Origin: Desulfitobacterium sp038181555
Lineage (GTDB): Bacteria > Bacillota > Desulfitobacteriia > Desulfitobacteriales > Desulfitobacteriaceae
Assembly (NCBI RefSeq): GCF_038181555.1
Contig: NZ_JBBWUA010000006.1
Location: forward strand, 83,593-147,592
DNA: 64,000 nucleotides
Direction: 5' to 3'
The position numbers were made by a program, and so were the translations under genes. Below are positions 56,034-64,000 of the stretch, piece by piece. Position 1 is the first letter of the stretch, and each line of letters starts with the position of its first letter. Under the pieces are notes generated by a model, which saw nothing but the letters and a program-made list of their open reading frames with translations, made no database searches and was not told the origin of the DNA.

Positions 56034-57230
56034 ATGAATTTTATTGGTATTGACTTGGCTTGGACCTACCGTAAAGAAACCGGAATCTGTGTTATTGATG
56101 ATAACGGAAATGTCCTTTTCTGTGAATCGCAAAAATATAGTGATGAAATGCTTGCTGGATTAGTAAAGCATTATTCCGCTCAAGGAGCGGTGGTAGCGAT
56201 TGATGCTCCTCTGGTTGTAGCAAATGAAACGGGATCAAGGGCTTGTGACCGAAACCTTATGAAAGAAAAGATTCATGGGAGAAATCTTTCCCTTTTTAAT
56301 TGTAGTAGGGAATACCTGCAACGTACCTACGGAGCGATTCGGGGTGAAGAGGTCGTAAGAAGTATACAAGAGTTAACACCTGAGTTCGTCCTAACAACTA
56401 TACCAAAGGACAGATCACACAGTATTATCGAAGTGTTTCCATCGAGTATCGTCTTGGGGCTCTTTTCAGATGCGTTTCCGGTAAAATACAAGCATAAAAG
56501 CAGCGTTGAATTATATAATTCAAAGAATGAGATGACGAGATTGCTCGGTCTTATCAATCATCTTTCTGAGTATGATCCGCCCGTATTCAATGCAAGTGAT
56601 TATTTTAGTCCGTATAAAGTTGAGGGTTTCACGACTAAATCGGCCTTTAAGAGTTTCGAAGATCAAGTTGATGCCTTTCTCTGTGCGTATGCCGCTTATT
56701 GGCACTCGAAAAAGGAAGGCAAAATCTTTGGTGATGAAAAGACTGGGTTCATCCTTGTGCCGGTAGAAAAGACCGTACGGACTTCAGGGGATAAAGGGTT
56801 AAGTACCTCAACATATAAGCTGCATTCTAGTACTCAAGTACAAAATCAATCGGAGCCTAAACCAAAGCATACAGTTGATCGCAGCTCTGATTTAACAGAG
56901 ATGCTCGAAGCCATAAAACAATTTCGTATACAGAACGGCCTTGAAGTTGGAACAAACAGCCAAGAGACCATGTTTTACCGAATGAACTTAATGATGGAGG
57001 AACTAGGCGAGATTAGTCAGTGTTTAACCAAGGGCAAAGGGAATCTTGCTGAGGAGCATGCAGACTTGCTTATCTTGCTCCTGGGGAATTGCCTTACGAT
57101 GGATTTAGATATTGTAAATGGTTTTTGGGACAAGTATCAGGTGATTATGAATAGAACGAGTAAGAAGATTGGTCTGTACGAGCGGGTTTCGTCTTGGGAA
57201 GAGGCTGAAGGTTGCAAGCAAGAGATCTGA
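56034..57230 (+). CDS. DUF429-MazG-like fusion protein
   Basis: 398 aa, RBS AAGGAGAAG. Residues 1-250 are DUF429-like: FIGIDLAW at the start, VAIDAPLVVANETGSRACD, and VFPSSIVLGLF, a predicted RNase H-fold domain. A linker leads to a C-terminal MazG-type NTP pyrophosphohydrolase helix bundle (about 285-395) with LMMEELGEISQCL and EEHADLLILL, which hold the metal-binding Glu and Asp residues (ExxE and ExxxD patterns). Such a fusion could destroy nucleotides or (p)ppGpp-like signals during infection; that use is inference. It overlaps the upstream frame of the next gene but the real start there is later. Confidence 0.8.
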   Translation: MNFIGIDLAWTYRKETGICVIDDNGNVLFCESQKYSDEMLAGLVKHYSAQGAVVAIDAPLVVANETGSRACDRNLMKEKIHGRNLSLFNCSREYLQRTYGAIRGEEVVRSIQELTPEFVLTTIPKDRSHSIIEVFPSSIVLGLFSDAFPVKYKHKSSVELYNSKNEMTRLLGLINHLSEYDPPVFNASDYFSPYKVEGFTTKSAFKSFEDQVDAFLCAYAAYWHSKKEGKIFGDEKTGFILVPVEKTVRTSGDKGLSTSTYKLHSSTQVQNQSEPKPKHTVDRSSDLTEMLEAIKQFRIQNGLEVGTNSQETMFYRMNLMMEELGEISQCLTKGKGNLAEEHADLLILLLGNCLTMDLDIVNGFWDKYQVIMNRTSKKIGLYERVSSWEEAEGCKQEI

Positions 57231-57292
57231 ACTCTTTACCTAGTGATCACTTCAAAGTTGGTTATCTTAGATTTATTGAGGGGAGTGGTATT

Positions 57293-58179
57293 TTGGCTCA
57301 GAAAGACGTAGTCCTTGATTTTCTTCAACAACATCCTTGTATATTTTGTGATGATTGCCTATCTCGGGAAACAAAAATAGAACCTAGGCAGACGATATTT
57401 CAATTATGTACAGCACTATATAATCAAGAGCTAATAGAACGTGATAAGTTAGAATGTTCAGTTTGCGGTAAAATCAAAAAGGCAAGTAGAGCAAAAACTA
57501 TCAATTCTACCCAGTTACCCAAACCCTTAACAGATACAACATCCAAAGAAGTCAAACCGAAGTCTAAACAGCCACGCAAGGCCTATATTGACCGACCTAC
57601 TAATCCTGATCGATTTGTTAAGGTACCCTTAGAGTTCGAGAAGTTTGATATAGAGAATGTTTTTACTCAGTTTGATTCTTACACTTTGGATGAGGTTCTT
57701 AAGAAAGAAAAGTACTCAAAATTTCATGACCCAGTCTATGCTCATTATTCTGGATACTTAAGTATGAGGTTGGGCGAATTCTTAGGGATGCTGAAGGACC
57801 AGGGGGATAACTTTTACAAACAGTTTCTGAATGCTTACGGGGATCAGAGCTTTTGCAAGTTTAGGATGGCAGACAACCCTTTTTTAGACCGAAAGGGCCT
57901 CTATCTTTTCAAAAGTGAAAATCAAATAAAGTATGTGGGAAGGGTCAAAGGAGATTTGAACTTTCACTTAAGAATTAATACCGGATACGCTTATATTTCT
58001 CCTAAAAACTGTTACATAGTGGTCAGTCAACGAACTGCCATATCAATGCAATGATTAATTCTCTTCGAGGAAATATTGAATTGTACATTTTGCCTTTGGA
58101 AAATGATGAAGAGATTATCAGAACCGAGAGATGGCTAGTCCATTTGATCCAGCCGGAATGGAATAATTCTTTAAAGTGA
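57293..58179 (+). pseudogene. Zinc-finger and GIY-YIG protein, frameshifted in the GIY-YIG domain
   Basis: Start TTG at 57293 after GAGGGGAGTGG. N-terminal CIFCDDC and CSVCG pairs suggest a zinc-binding domain, then a linker and a C-terminal GIY-YIG domain: KGLYLFK...IKYVGR, Arg in HLRINTGYAY. The frame then stops at 58054. In the -1 frame the domain continues GQSTNCHINAMINSLRGNIE and ends with TERWLVHLIQPEWNNSLK, giving the expected Glu and Asn. One base seems lost near 58018-58024. Real decay or an assembly error cannot be told apart here. With the shift repaired the protein would be about 295 aa. Confidence 0.7.
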
Positions 58180-58309
58180 TTTATTGGTGTGTTGAATGAT
58201 CATAGGCAATTCGTCGGAGTGCTACCAAGCATTTTAATTAGTTTATTAGATGTTATATTATTCTGAAAATAGATCTAGAAAAAGCATTGAACATACCCTA
58301 AAATGCTCG

Positions 58310-58348
58310 GGGGAAGGCCTCTCGTCCTTCCCCGCGGGGTACGTCCCC
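58310..58348. repeat. GC-rich palindromes, related copies at 58533 and 59573
   Basis: GGGGAAGG (58310-58317) pairs with CCTTCCCC (58326-58333); next to it GGGG-TACGT-CCCC (58336-58348). The second is repeated as GGGG-TACT-CCCC at 58533-58544 and GGGG-TACGA-CCC at 59573-59584, where the neighbourhood GCGGGGTACG and a following CAATGG also match the first copy. Their G+C richness contrasts with the A+T-rich surroundings. Confidence 0.5.
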
Positions 58349-58597
58349 CACACAATGGGAGAGAATTCTGACAATCCTGTTGAATTAGCTATGTTTTACT
58401 TCAAACAATGGGGGGAACAAACAAGAAAAAGCTGGCCGCATTTTACTAGGTCAGACTTGGGGCGCTATGCCGCAAATTTTTGCTAAGTAATCCATATATA
58501 TTCGTCGGGCATCAGTTTGGAGTCTCGCCCACGGGGTACTCCCCCTCAAAGCAACCTTTGGAGGTCAATGAGCATATCATGTTTGACCTTAAATAGA

Positions 58598-58628
58598 GAT
58601 TGGGCTAGTCCCAATCTTTTTCTTTTTT
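58598..58628 (+). terminator. Intrinsic terminator
   Basis: GATTGGG (58598-58604), loop CTAGT, CCCAATC (58610-58616), then TTTTTCTTTTTT. Confidence 0.8.
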
Positions 58629-58640
58629 GGCATTGGGTCA

Positions 58641-58649
58641 TGCTATACT
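58641..58649 (+). promoter_or_regulatory. Extended -10 promoter
   Basis: TGCTATACT, followed by A-rich/T-rich text that resembles the segment after the same motif at 32871-32879. It would drive the small gene at 58811. Confidence 0.45.
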
Positions 58650-58810
58650 ATAGGTACATATTTCCATTAAAAATTGTGCTCGTGGTCTTTATCTTCTACA
58701 CACAGACAAGTTAACCTCTCATGAAATTTTCGAATCTGGATTTAGTCGAACCTAGGTTGAGCGGCGCTATAATTCAGATAAATTAAGCTACAATTTTGGG
58801 GGTCATTAAA

Positions 58811-59104
58811 TTGGATTATAATCAAATTGAGAAGTTATTACTATCATTCAGTCTTGAGAAGCATTCAAATTCTGAAGGAACCCATTTTACTTTTTCTAAA
58901 GGAAAGAAACATAAGATTATTTTTGAAAGGCTAAGACCATTAGCTCGTGGAGGGGCTGGAGGATACGTCTATGCCATTGTGCTTGATGATTATAAAAATA
59001 GATGCAGTAAAAATGGGCATATATGTTTGAGCAAATTAAGCAGCGAGAATGAACTAAAAGATATTGTTGGGCGAGTCATCAAGTATTTTGATTCAATCTT
59101 GTAA
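58811..59104 (+). CDS. Hypothetical small protein
   Basis: 97 aa from the TTG at 58811, eight bases after GGGGG; a TTG at 58796 lies before the RBS and is less likely. Basic, with a SEGTHFTFSKGKKHKIIFER stretch that recalls HicA-like beta strands, but the conserved HicA His environment is not convincing. No antitoxin partner next to it. It precedes the broken GIY-YIG gene by 34 bases. Confidence 0.5.
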   Translation: MDYNQIEKLLLSFSLEKHSNSEGTHFTFSKGKKHKIIFERLRPLARGGAGGYVYAIVLDDYKNRCSKNGHICLSKLSSENELKDIVGRVIKYFDSIL

Positions 59105-59138
59105 AAATATAACTATAGGGTGGATTGGGGGTAATGAA

Positions 59139-59509
59139 ATGGGTTTTTTGATAACATATCAAAGCTGGCAAAAGCTGCAAGTAATGCTTCACCAGTTGGG
59201 TCCTCTTCTTTACGTTCTGCGGCAGAAAATTCAAACTTAAATTGCCCAGGTGTGTACAAAGTGTATTATTCTGGACAACTGATGAAGGTTGGAAAGGCTG
59301 AAGATGGCTTAAGAAAGAGATTTAGTGACTATTATCGAGGTAGAGAAGGAGGCACAGCATATCTAAAATATATCAATGGATCCAATCGTGATGGAGTAAC
59401 GGTTAAGTGGAGAAAGTGCGAAAGAAGCCAGTGTAGAACGCTAGAAACTCAAATGTATGATCAAGCAAAAGCGGCTGGCGAAGAATTACCTTGGTCAAAC
59501 CGAAGATAA
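59139..59509 (+). pseudogene. Small GIY-YIG nuclease-like gene broken at a T6 run
   Basis: GGGGG then ATG at 59139 starts MGF, but the frame ends early. After the T6 run (59144-59149) the -1 frame reads DNISKLAKAASNASPVGSSS, leading into PGVYKVYYSG, LMKVGKAEDGLRKRF and a C-terminal ELPWSNRR. One extra T would give MGFFDNISKL... and an intact 123-aa protein with GVY, KVG, Arg, Glu (TLETQ) and Asn in GIY-YIG order. The piece 59252-59509 alone lacks a normal start. It may be a true deletion, a sequencing error at the homopolymer, or an on/off slippage site. Confidence 0.65.
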
Positions 59510-59730
59510 GTACATCCTTAATTATGCAAGCTTCTTCCAACAAATTAGGTTATCCGTTGGAATCATCTCAGCGGGGTACGACCCTAACGCAATGGTGAAA
59601 AGAACTTGGTGTAAACAAGTGTAGTATATAATAATATTTTAAGAATTTAACAATAAGAGTGTTCTTAGGCGTTTCTTTATACTATTTAAATTTATGGGTA
59701 AGTGAGATAAAAGCAGCGAGGCGAGAGTAA

Positions 59731-60753
59731 ATGATTAAAACCGACGAGGAATCCTTACTTCAGCAGATCGAGTTATTGGAAACAAAAGAAGCAATGCCGG
59801 AACTTATCTATCTTGACGAAGCAATTAGAATTTATCGCAAATTAATTCGGCTCCGACCGGCTAAAGCAGAATATAAATATTCCCTAGCCAAATTACTCTT
59901 AGAAATGGGACGTAATGAAAAATTTGTTACTGAGGATTATGAACAAGCGAATCATTTATTTAGAGAAGTTCTGGAACTGAAGCCTGGTTATGCTCAGGCC
60001 CATTACCATTTGGGCTGGCTTTCCCGTTATGAGGATCACTGGCTTGAGGCATTGGAGCATTATAAAGTATCTTTAGAATCTGCCTCCTTAAGTCATCTGG
60101 AGCGGATATATGCTCTATGCAGTAGTGCCTATTGTCAGGCCAGGATCGGTAATGGGGAAGATGCGTGGGAAGCCTTAATGAGGGCCAAGGAACTGGCTAG
60201 GGAACGAAGCGAATGGAGTTTTGTGGATGAGGCAAAACAGAGTGTTTCGCTAGTGCTGGCAGCTTCTAAAGCAGGTTTCTCCGAAAGCCTATCCGAAGAT
60301 CTGTCCGCTAAACGGTTATATGTCTGCATCGATAATCACGGGGAGAATTTTGTTTCCAAAGAAGAAGCTGAAGCTTTGGCTTCGGACAATGATCATCTTA
60401 TCCTCGATCTGCGTGCTAGGAGGGTTACCTTTAAGGGACCACACCGCTGGGCCTGGAAATTGGAAGACGGTGCAGGGCAACTACTCGAATATCTCTGGCT
60501 CAATTCTGGTTATCATAAAGCGGAGAAGATTCAAGAGGCGATTTGGCCAGAGAGCCGCGGAACGAGTACAGTTAAAAAATATGTTGCCGAACTCCGGAAA
60601 AGCATAGCTTCCTGCCTTGAGACAAAAGAAGAGGGTTTCATTAATAATGAGCCAGGTAAAGGATACTCATGGCAAGGAAATCTTCCTTACCGTATTATTA
60701 GGCCCATCACCTTTACTTGGATACGGTATTACGAACAGAGTCAGTGCCAATAG
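59731..60753 (+). CDS. TPR protein with C-terminal OmpR/SARP-type DNA-binding domain
   Basis: 340 aa. Residues about 25-185 are TPR-like helical repeats (EAIRIYRKLIRLRPAKAEYK, LFREVLELKPGYAQAHYHLG). The C-terminus (about 235-330) is a winged helix of the OmpR/PhoB type: LLEYLWLNSG, AIWPESRGTSTVKKYVAELR and NEPGKGYSW. The order is reversed relative to SARP regulators, which have the DNA-binding domain first. Probably a transcription regulator that senses a peptide or protein partner through the TPRs. Own terminator downstream. Confidence 0.75.
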   Translation: MIKTDEESLLQQIELLETKEAMPELIYLDEAIRIYRKLIRLRPAKAEYKYSLAKLLLEMGRNEKFVTEDYEQANHLFREVLELKPGYAQAHYHLGWLSRYEDHWLEALEHYKVSLESASLSHLERIYALCSSAYCQARIGNGEDAWEALMRAKELARERSEWSFVDEAKQSVSLVLAASKAGFSESLSEDLSAKRLYVCIDNHGENFVSKEEAEALASDNDHLILDLRARRVTFKGPHRWAWKLEDGAGQLLEYLWLNSGYHKAEKIQEAIWPESRGTSTVKKYVAELRKSIASCLETKEEGFINNEPGKGYSWQGNLPYRIIRPITFTWIRYYEQSQCQ

Positions 60754-60773
60754 CTATTGATCACATGCCATGC

Positions 60774-60804
60774 ACCGGTTACCGATGGGTAACCGGAATT
60801 TTTT
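60774..60804 (+). terminator. Intrinsic terminator
   Basis: ACCGGTTACC pairs with GGTAACCGG around GATG, followed by AATTTTTTT. Confidence 0.85.
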
Positions 60805-60863
60805 TATACTATAACCATAGCAATTCAATAGTTTCAGAAAACAAAATTGGAGGTTCAAAGATT

Positions 60864-62609
60864 ATGAAAAACACGTTTTATAGGCCAGTAGAAATTAGCA
60901 CAGAGGAACTTGATTCGATTGTTAATAAACTGTATCAAGACCTTGTTGAATTCTCTAAAGGATATACCGATACAAAGCACCTGAAGGAGTATATAACCAA
61001 ATTGATCAATGACCAGAAAAATTTGACTGGCAACTCGGAAATGGGTTTCTGGGGACTAGATGAACCGGAAAAAATGTCAAATGATATCCGCGTTTTGTAT
61101 TTCTATATGCCCACCTATATTGCCACAGGGATTCTTATAAATTGCAAACTGAACTTCCCCCAAATTACTAGGGAAATTCCCGAGTTTAATGAATGCCTAC
61201 GAAAAGGTTTGCTTGGCTGCACCGGAAGATATTTTCAAGGGCATGGTTATGACAATATTGATGGCTTGATTAAAGCTTTACACGTTTTTATCATCGCCAA
61301 GGCCCATATTTTTATTGAAAAGTATCCTAACGACTGTCAAAAGTTCACGGAGCTATTCAAGTCCGTCTTAGAAAATATTGAGAATTCCTTATTATCCGGA
61401 AAAACCAGAGGCGATTGGGGAGAAGACTATTCCCTACAATATAAATGTATTCTTCAAGCAGTCAACCCTAATGCCTATTTAGAACTTGATGAAAAACTAA
61501 GCAACAGAGAGGTTGTATTATTATTTGTCTATGGCACCTTGATGAGTAACAACCGAATCGGTCGGACGTATTTGGAGGATGCAAAGTTTTTGGGAAAAGG
61601 GACTCTGAAGGGTTATGCCTTATATGATCTAGGCTCTTATCCGGGTATTGTAAAAGAAGCTGGAAAGGTTAAGGGAGAATTATATTCCGTTCCTGCAGAT
61701 CGTCTACCCGATATCGATCGCTACGAAGGCGAAGGCAAGTTATATCTAAGAAAAACGGTGACAGTTAATCAGGAAAACGGTGAAAATGTCAAGGCTTTTG
61801 TCTATATTTTTAATCAATCCACAACGGGCAAGGCGAAAATTGATGAGCAATATCAGCCGTGGTATCCAGGTGTAGCAAGAATCCTTAATGAAGAGAAATA
61901 CGTTTGGTATGCTGCTTACGGTTCCAATATAAATCGCCAACGTTTAATGGCCTATATTATGGGTTGCAGTGATAAAACTCCTCCTAAAGAAGAGATGCCG
62001 ATTATGTTAAACCACCCCATATATTTCTCTAATCATAGCGGACGATGGAATCACAAAGGGGTTGCCTTTCTTGATTTGGATAAGGTAGGGAAAACTTATG
62101 GAAAAAGATACTTAATTACTCAAGAGCAGCTTAATGAGATTCAGGTACTGGAAGGAGGAATTTGGTACAACGAGATAGTTCAAGTAGGTGAAGATAATGG
62201 AACACATATTAAAACTTTGACTCACACACCCCGGTATTCTGAAGATGTATTTCCCGATTTAACTTATCTCGAGGTTATCCAAAGAGGCCTTAAAGAAACC
62301 TACCCAAACTTAAGTTCGGTCGAAATTGATTCTTATTTGCTGCAAAGTTATTTAAGTATTGAAATGATCAATGTTTTAAAATACCTCCGCAGCCAAGAAC
62401 ATGGGGTTGCGATTTCTAAGATGGGTAGGGAGTTAGGTCATGTATCAATTATCATAGATACAGTTCATAAACTCAAAGAGTTCAATTTAATTAGGCTGGA
62501 TGGGAGAACAGTAAGAGAGGGTATCGCATGGGATTCCCCAAATGCCATTTATTATACTGTTCGTGACAGAAGACTGGCTATTGATAATGTACTAAACAAA
62601 AACTCTTAA
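60864..62609 (+). CDS. Tandem gamma-glutamylcyclotransferase-like protein with extra N-terminal domain (intact paralogue)
   Basis: 581 aa from the ATG at 60864 (RBS GGAGG 60849-60853); the longer frame up to 60717 would overlap the regulator and the terminator. Residues 1-215 are an unrecognised helical domain (MPTYIATGILINCKLN). From about 216 an AIG2/GGCT domain: LFVYGTLMSNNR and DIDRYEGEGKLYLRK. A second GGCT-like domain starts WYAAYGSNINRQRL with QVLEGGIWYNEI. The C-terminus is winged-helix-like and ends YYTVRDRRLAIDNVLNKNS. It is a full-length sister of the gene at 22287-23411, which lacks the N-terminal domain and is frameshifted at this tail. Substrate unknown. Confidence 0.8.
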   Translation: MKNTFYRPVEISTEELDSIVNKLYQDLVEFSKGYTDTKHLKEYITKLINDQKNLTGNSEMGFWGLDEPEKMSNDIRVLYFYMPTYIATGILINCKLNFPQITREIPEFNECLRKGLLGCTGRYFQGHGYDNIDGLIKALHVFIIAKAHIFIEKYPNDCQKFTELFKSVLENIENSLLSGKTRGDWGEDYSLQYKCILQAVNPNAYLELDEKLSNREVVLLFVYGTLMSNNRIGRTYLEDAKFLGKGTLKGYALYDLGSYPGIVKEAGKVKGELYSVPADRLPDIDRYEGEGKLYLRKTVTVNQENGENVKAFVYIFNQSTTGKAKIDEQYQPWYPGVARILNEEKYVWYAAYGSNINRQRLMAYIMGCSDKTPPKEEMPIMLNHPIYFSNHSGRWNHKGVAFLDLDKVGKTYGKRYLITQEQLNEIQVLEGGIWYNEIVQVGEDNGTHIKTLTHTPRYSEDVFPDLTYLEVIQRGLKETYPNLSSVEIDSYLLQSYLSIEMINVLKYLRSQEHGVAISKMGRELGHVSIIIDTVHKLKEFNLIRLDGRTVREGIAWDSPNAIYYTVRDRRLAIDNVLNKNS

Positions 62610-63052
62610 TTCCTATTCGTCGGAACTTGTCGTTCCGACAAGGTACTGGAACCGATTCGCGAAAGATAAAATCGCACTGCTATGAGCAGAATGAAGAGTT
62701 TTTCATCCGAATGTTCCAGTGATGAGGAATTGATGTGTAGGTGCGACTTCTTCAATCTGATTTGTTAAGTGCTCTCAAAGAAATATCTAGGAGTAAGAAA
62801 GAATGGGAACGGAGTTTATTTCGTTCCCATCTCAATCATATTGGATCGTTATAATCCTTTATCTAAGCCAATGCCAACACGATTCATCTAAGATTGATTT
62901 GACAGATCTCACCACTTCTCTTCAATGAAAGCGAACAACGGTGGGCCGTTGCCAAATTTTAAATCCCGTTCTATCAGAGCCCGGAGGATGCTGTGTTTAA
63001 GGCCTTGGGGGTGGAATGAGGAGGTTGGGTGCAGTGCACGTTGGTTGTTCTG
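62610..63052. other. Intergenic region with two perfect hairpins
   Basis: 443 bases. GTCGGAAC/GTTCCGAC (62619-62639, loop TTGTC) just after the GGCT-type gene may terminate it, though without a T-run. ATGGGAACG/CGTTCCCAT (62803-62830) is a second perfect 9-pair stem. No supported ORF or promoter seen. Confidence 0.45.
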
Positions 63053-63770
63053 TTAGACACGGCTTGAATCAATTACCTCTTTTATCAAGAGATTAATAGC
63101 GTTTTCTTTCATACTGATGGCAAGTTTAATTATCTCCATTTGCTTCCCTATTTCTAATTTTCCAAACCTAGGTGCTTGTTTAAAAACTCTATTAAGGGTC
63201 TTTACCGTATCATTGGTCAATCGATTTGGGTCATTATTTGGGAGGCCTGCGCGTAAATACATGAACTCCTTTAATTTTTGATCAAAGGGTAATGCCACTA
63301 TCCAATTAAGCGTTATTTGAGTGGAGTACTTAGTTTTAGGCTTCGTGGGATATTTATAGCAAATTCATAACTAGTTATTAGCTCACTTACCGATAAGGAT
63401 AACCTTCTTGCTATGGCTTCAAAAGGTGTACCTGCTTGCATGAGCCGCTTTACTATTGATTCTTTATTCGATTTGTTTGTATCTCCTTTATTACAAAACC
63501 GCCTTAAAATTATCAAGTCACGGTCAATGGGAGTCCTGGATTCCTCAATAAAGCAGGGTGCAATTTGCTGGTTAGAGTTTTCAGATAGACATATCGGTCA
63601 AAACCACCAACTAATAAATAGTAATTTTCAATTACAGGATGCTTTTCTACAGCTAGCGCCACATCAAATGCTTCATTTTTATCACTCTTCATTCTTTGTA
63701 AGTAAGCGTCGGTAACATCAAAATGCGTATCAACCATAATTTAATCAAGAGGTAAATCGCTTATTCTCAT
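63053..63770 (-). pseudogene. ParB-like gene, decayed paralogue of the gene at 43159-43902
   Basis: Start ATG at 63770 after GAGGGAG. It reads MRISDLPLD then TAA where the intact copy has DKIK, continues in frame with VTDAYLQRMKSD and LVGGFDRYVYL, shifts frame near 63575-63600 into NQQIAPCFIEESRTPIDRD and LIILRRFCNKGDTNKSN, and shifts again near 63330-63345 into LPFDQKLKEFMYLRAGLPNN and DPNRLTNDTVKTLN. Each piece lines up with the intact protein (GGFDKY, LRRLMPRGDNSKEN, KEFLYDSAALPKGNPQRL). One nonsense and two frameshift lesions make this a clear pseudogene; three short ORFs in the span are its pieces. Confidence 0.8.
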
Positions 63771-63805
63771 ACACATCTCCCTCTTAAAGAGGTATATGTG
63801 GTAAG

Positions 63806-63818
63806 ATTTTGTCCTATT
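63806..63818 (-). promoter_or_regulatory. Conserved upstream motif of the ParB-like gene, copy 2
   Basis: ATTTTGTCCTATT on +, 36 bases before the pseudogene start, identical to 43942-43954. Confidence 0.5.
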
Positions 63819-63924
63819 TCTGTAATTTAATGGCGATATTTAAGTTGCTATAAGTTTCTGTTGTAAACGGTAAAATAAAGTTAACAGATTTCGTTAAATA
63901 AAAATGAACACTTTTCTCCCAAGC

Positions 63925-63983
63925 TTCCCCATGATGAGCTATGATGAATTTTGAATTAAACAAGAATCATAGCTTTATGGGGG
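63925..63983. repeat. Imperfect inverted repeat before a gene start
   Basis: TTCCCCATGATGAGCTATGAT (left; read here as CCCCAT then AGCTATGAT) faces ATCATAGCTTTATGGGG (right), with 20 bases between. It could be an operator, a leader hairpin or a mobile-element end; the right arm lies directly before the RBS of the next gene. Confidence 0.4.
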
Positions 63984-63988
63984 AGAAA

Positions 63989-64000
63989 ATGAATAGGATA
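63989..64000 (+). CDS. Start of a gene cut by the window end
   Basis: ATG at 63989 preceded by GGGGGAG at a normal distance. Only MNRI is visible, so the product cannot be named. Confidence 0.35.

Larger units (their letters stand above)
58180..58795. other. Gene-poor accessory stretch
   Basis: 616 bases. It holds two tandem GC-rich hairpins (58310-58348), a related palindrome (58533-58544), a stem AGGTCAA/TTGACCT (58562-58589), a strong terminator (58598-58628) and an extended -10 promoter (58641-58649). An ORF at 58250-58486 runs across the GC-rich hairpins and has no RBS; its second half (NPVELAMFYFKQWGEQTRKS) looks protein-like and may be a remnant. Confidence 0.4.

Noticed and set aside
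24463..58179. BREX, Dnd, CBASS, retron or CRISPR-Cas locus
   Set aside because: No PglZ, BrxC, DndB-E, CD-NTase, reverse transcriptase or Cas-type sequence was found.
58250..58486. Real 78-aa gene
   Set aside because: It reads through two GC-rich hairpins, has no RBS and no recognisable domain.
58811..59104. HicA-type toxin
   Set aside because: The similarity is limited to one basic beta-strand segment, and no HicB-like partner lies beside it.
17715..64000. Integrative element with its own integrase
   Set aside because: No tyrosine or serine recombinase, transposase, tRNA gene or clear att repeats were seen, so the mobility mechanism stays unknown.

Overview
The window looks like chromosomal DNA of a Clostridia-class Firmicute, most probably Desulfitobacterium or Desulfosporosinus (Peptococcaceae-type). 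The reasons are a membrane protein with a LuxR-type C-terminus, a CWB2-repeat wall protein, a Trp T-box in front of a lone trpB, strong AGGAGG-type ribosome binding sites and frequent TTG/GTG starts. The genus is an inference; no rRNA or tRNA gene was seen.

Bases 1-17.7 kb are ordinary, visibly more G+C-rich genome. They hold a c-di-GMP enzyme (GGDEF plus HD-GYP, cut by the window edge), a DUF421 membrane protein, a secreted CWB2/M15 peptidase, a LuxR-MFS regulator, a cluster of a lipoprotein and small membrane proteins, T-box-controlled trpB, a patatin-like lipase, a DHA2-type MFS exporter with a divergent TetR gene and its operator, and a DUF1835/DUF3658 protein. Bases 17.7-24.4 kb are a frayed border: a decayed vWA gene, a WYL-like regulator, a PPP phosphatase, a PGN_0703-type nuclease, a frameshifted tandem GGCT-like gene and an agmatinase-like N-terminal fragment.

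Bases 24.4-58.2 kb are a dense defence island, mostly on the + strand. Module A (24.5-32.7 kb) is a 1165-aa protein ending in two RNA polymerase alpha-CTD-like domains, overlapping a DUF1998 helicase. Module B (33.1-43.1 kb) is DUF499 ATPase, DUF3780, DUF1156 adenine methylase, an EVE-like protein and a PLD-SNF2 helicase; these families are known to co-occur in defence loci and resemble DISARM in parts. Module C (43.2-45.9 kb) is a divergent ParB-like gene, two overlapping DUF488 genes and a dual-OB protein. Module D (46.0-52.8 kb) is the three-gene pPIWI-RE cassette (REase, DinG-like helicase, PIWI-RE protein), preceded by what looks like a short promoter-hairpin-terminator RNA unit. Module E (53.0-58.2 kb) is a GmrSD-type DUF262/DUF1524/DUF4268 nuclease, a small unknown, a DUF429-MazG fusion and a frameshifted GIY-YIG gene.

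Bases 58.2-64 kb are accessory DNA in decay: GC-rich palindromes, a second GIY-YIG gene broken at a T6 run, a TPR regulator, a paralogue of the GGCT gene, and a ParB-like pseudogene that is a decayed sister of the intact gene at 43 kb and keeps the same upstream motif. The most promising new leads are the alpha-CTD/helicase pair, the candidate small RNA before pPIWI-RE, and the joint layout of modules A to D.
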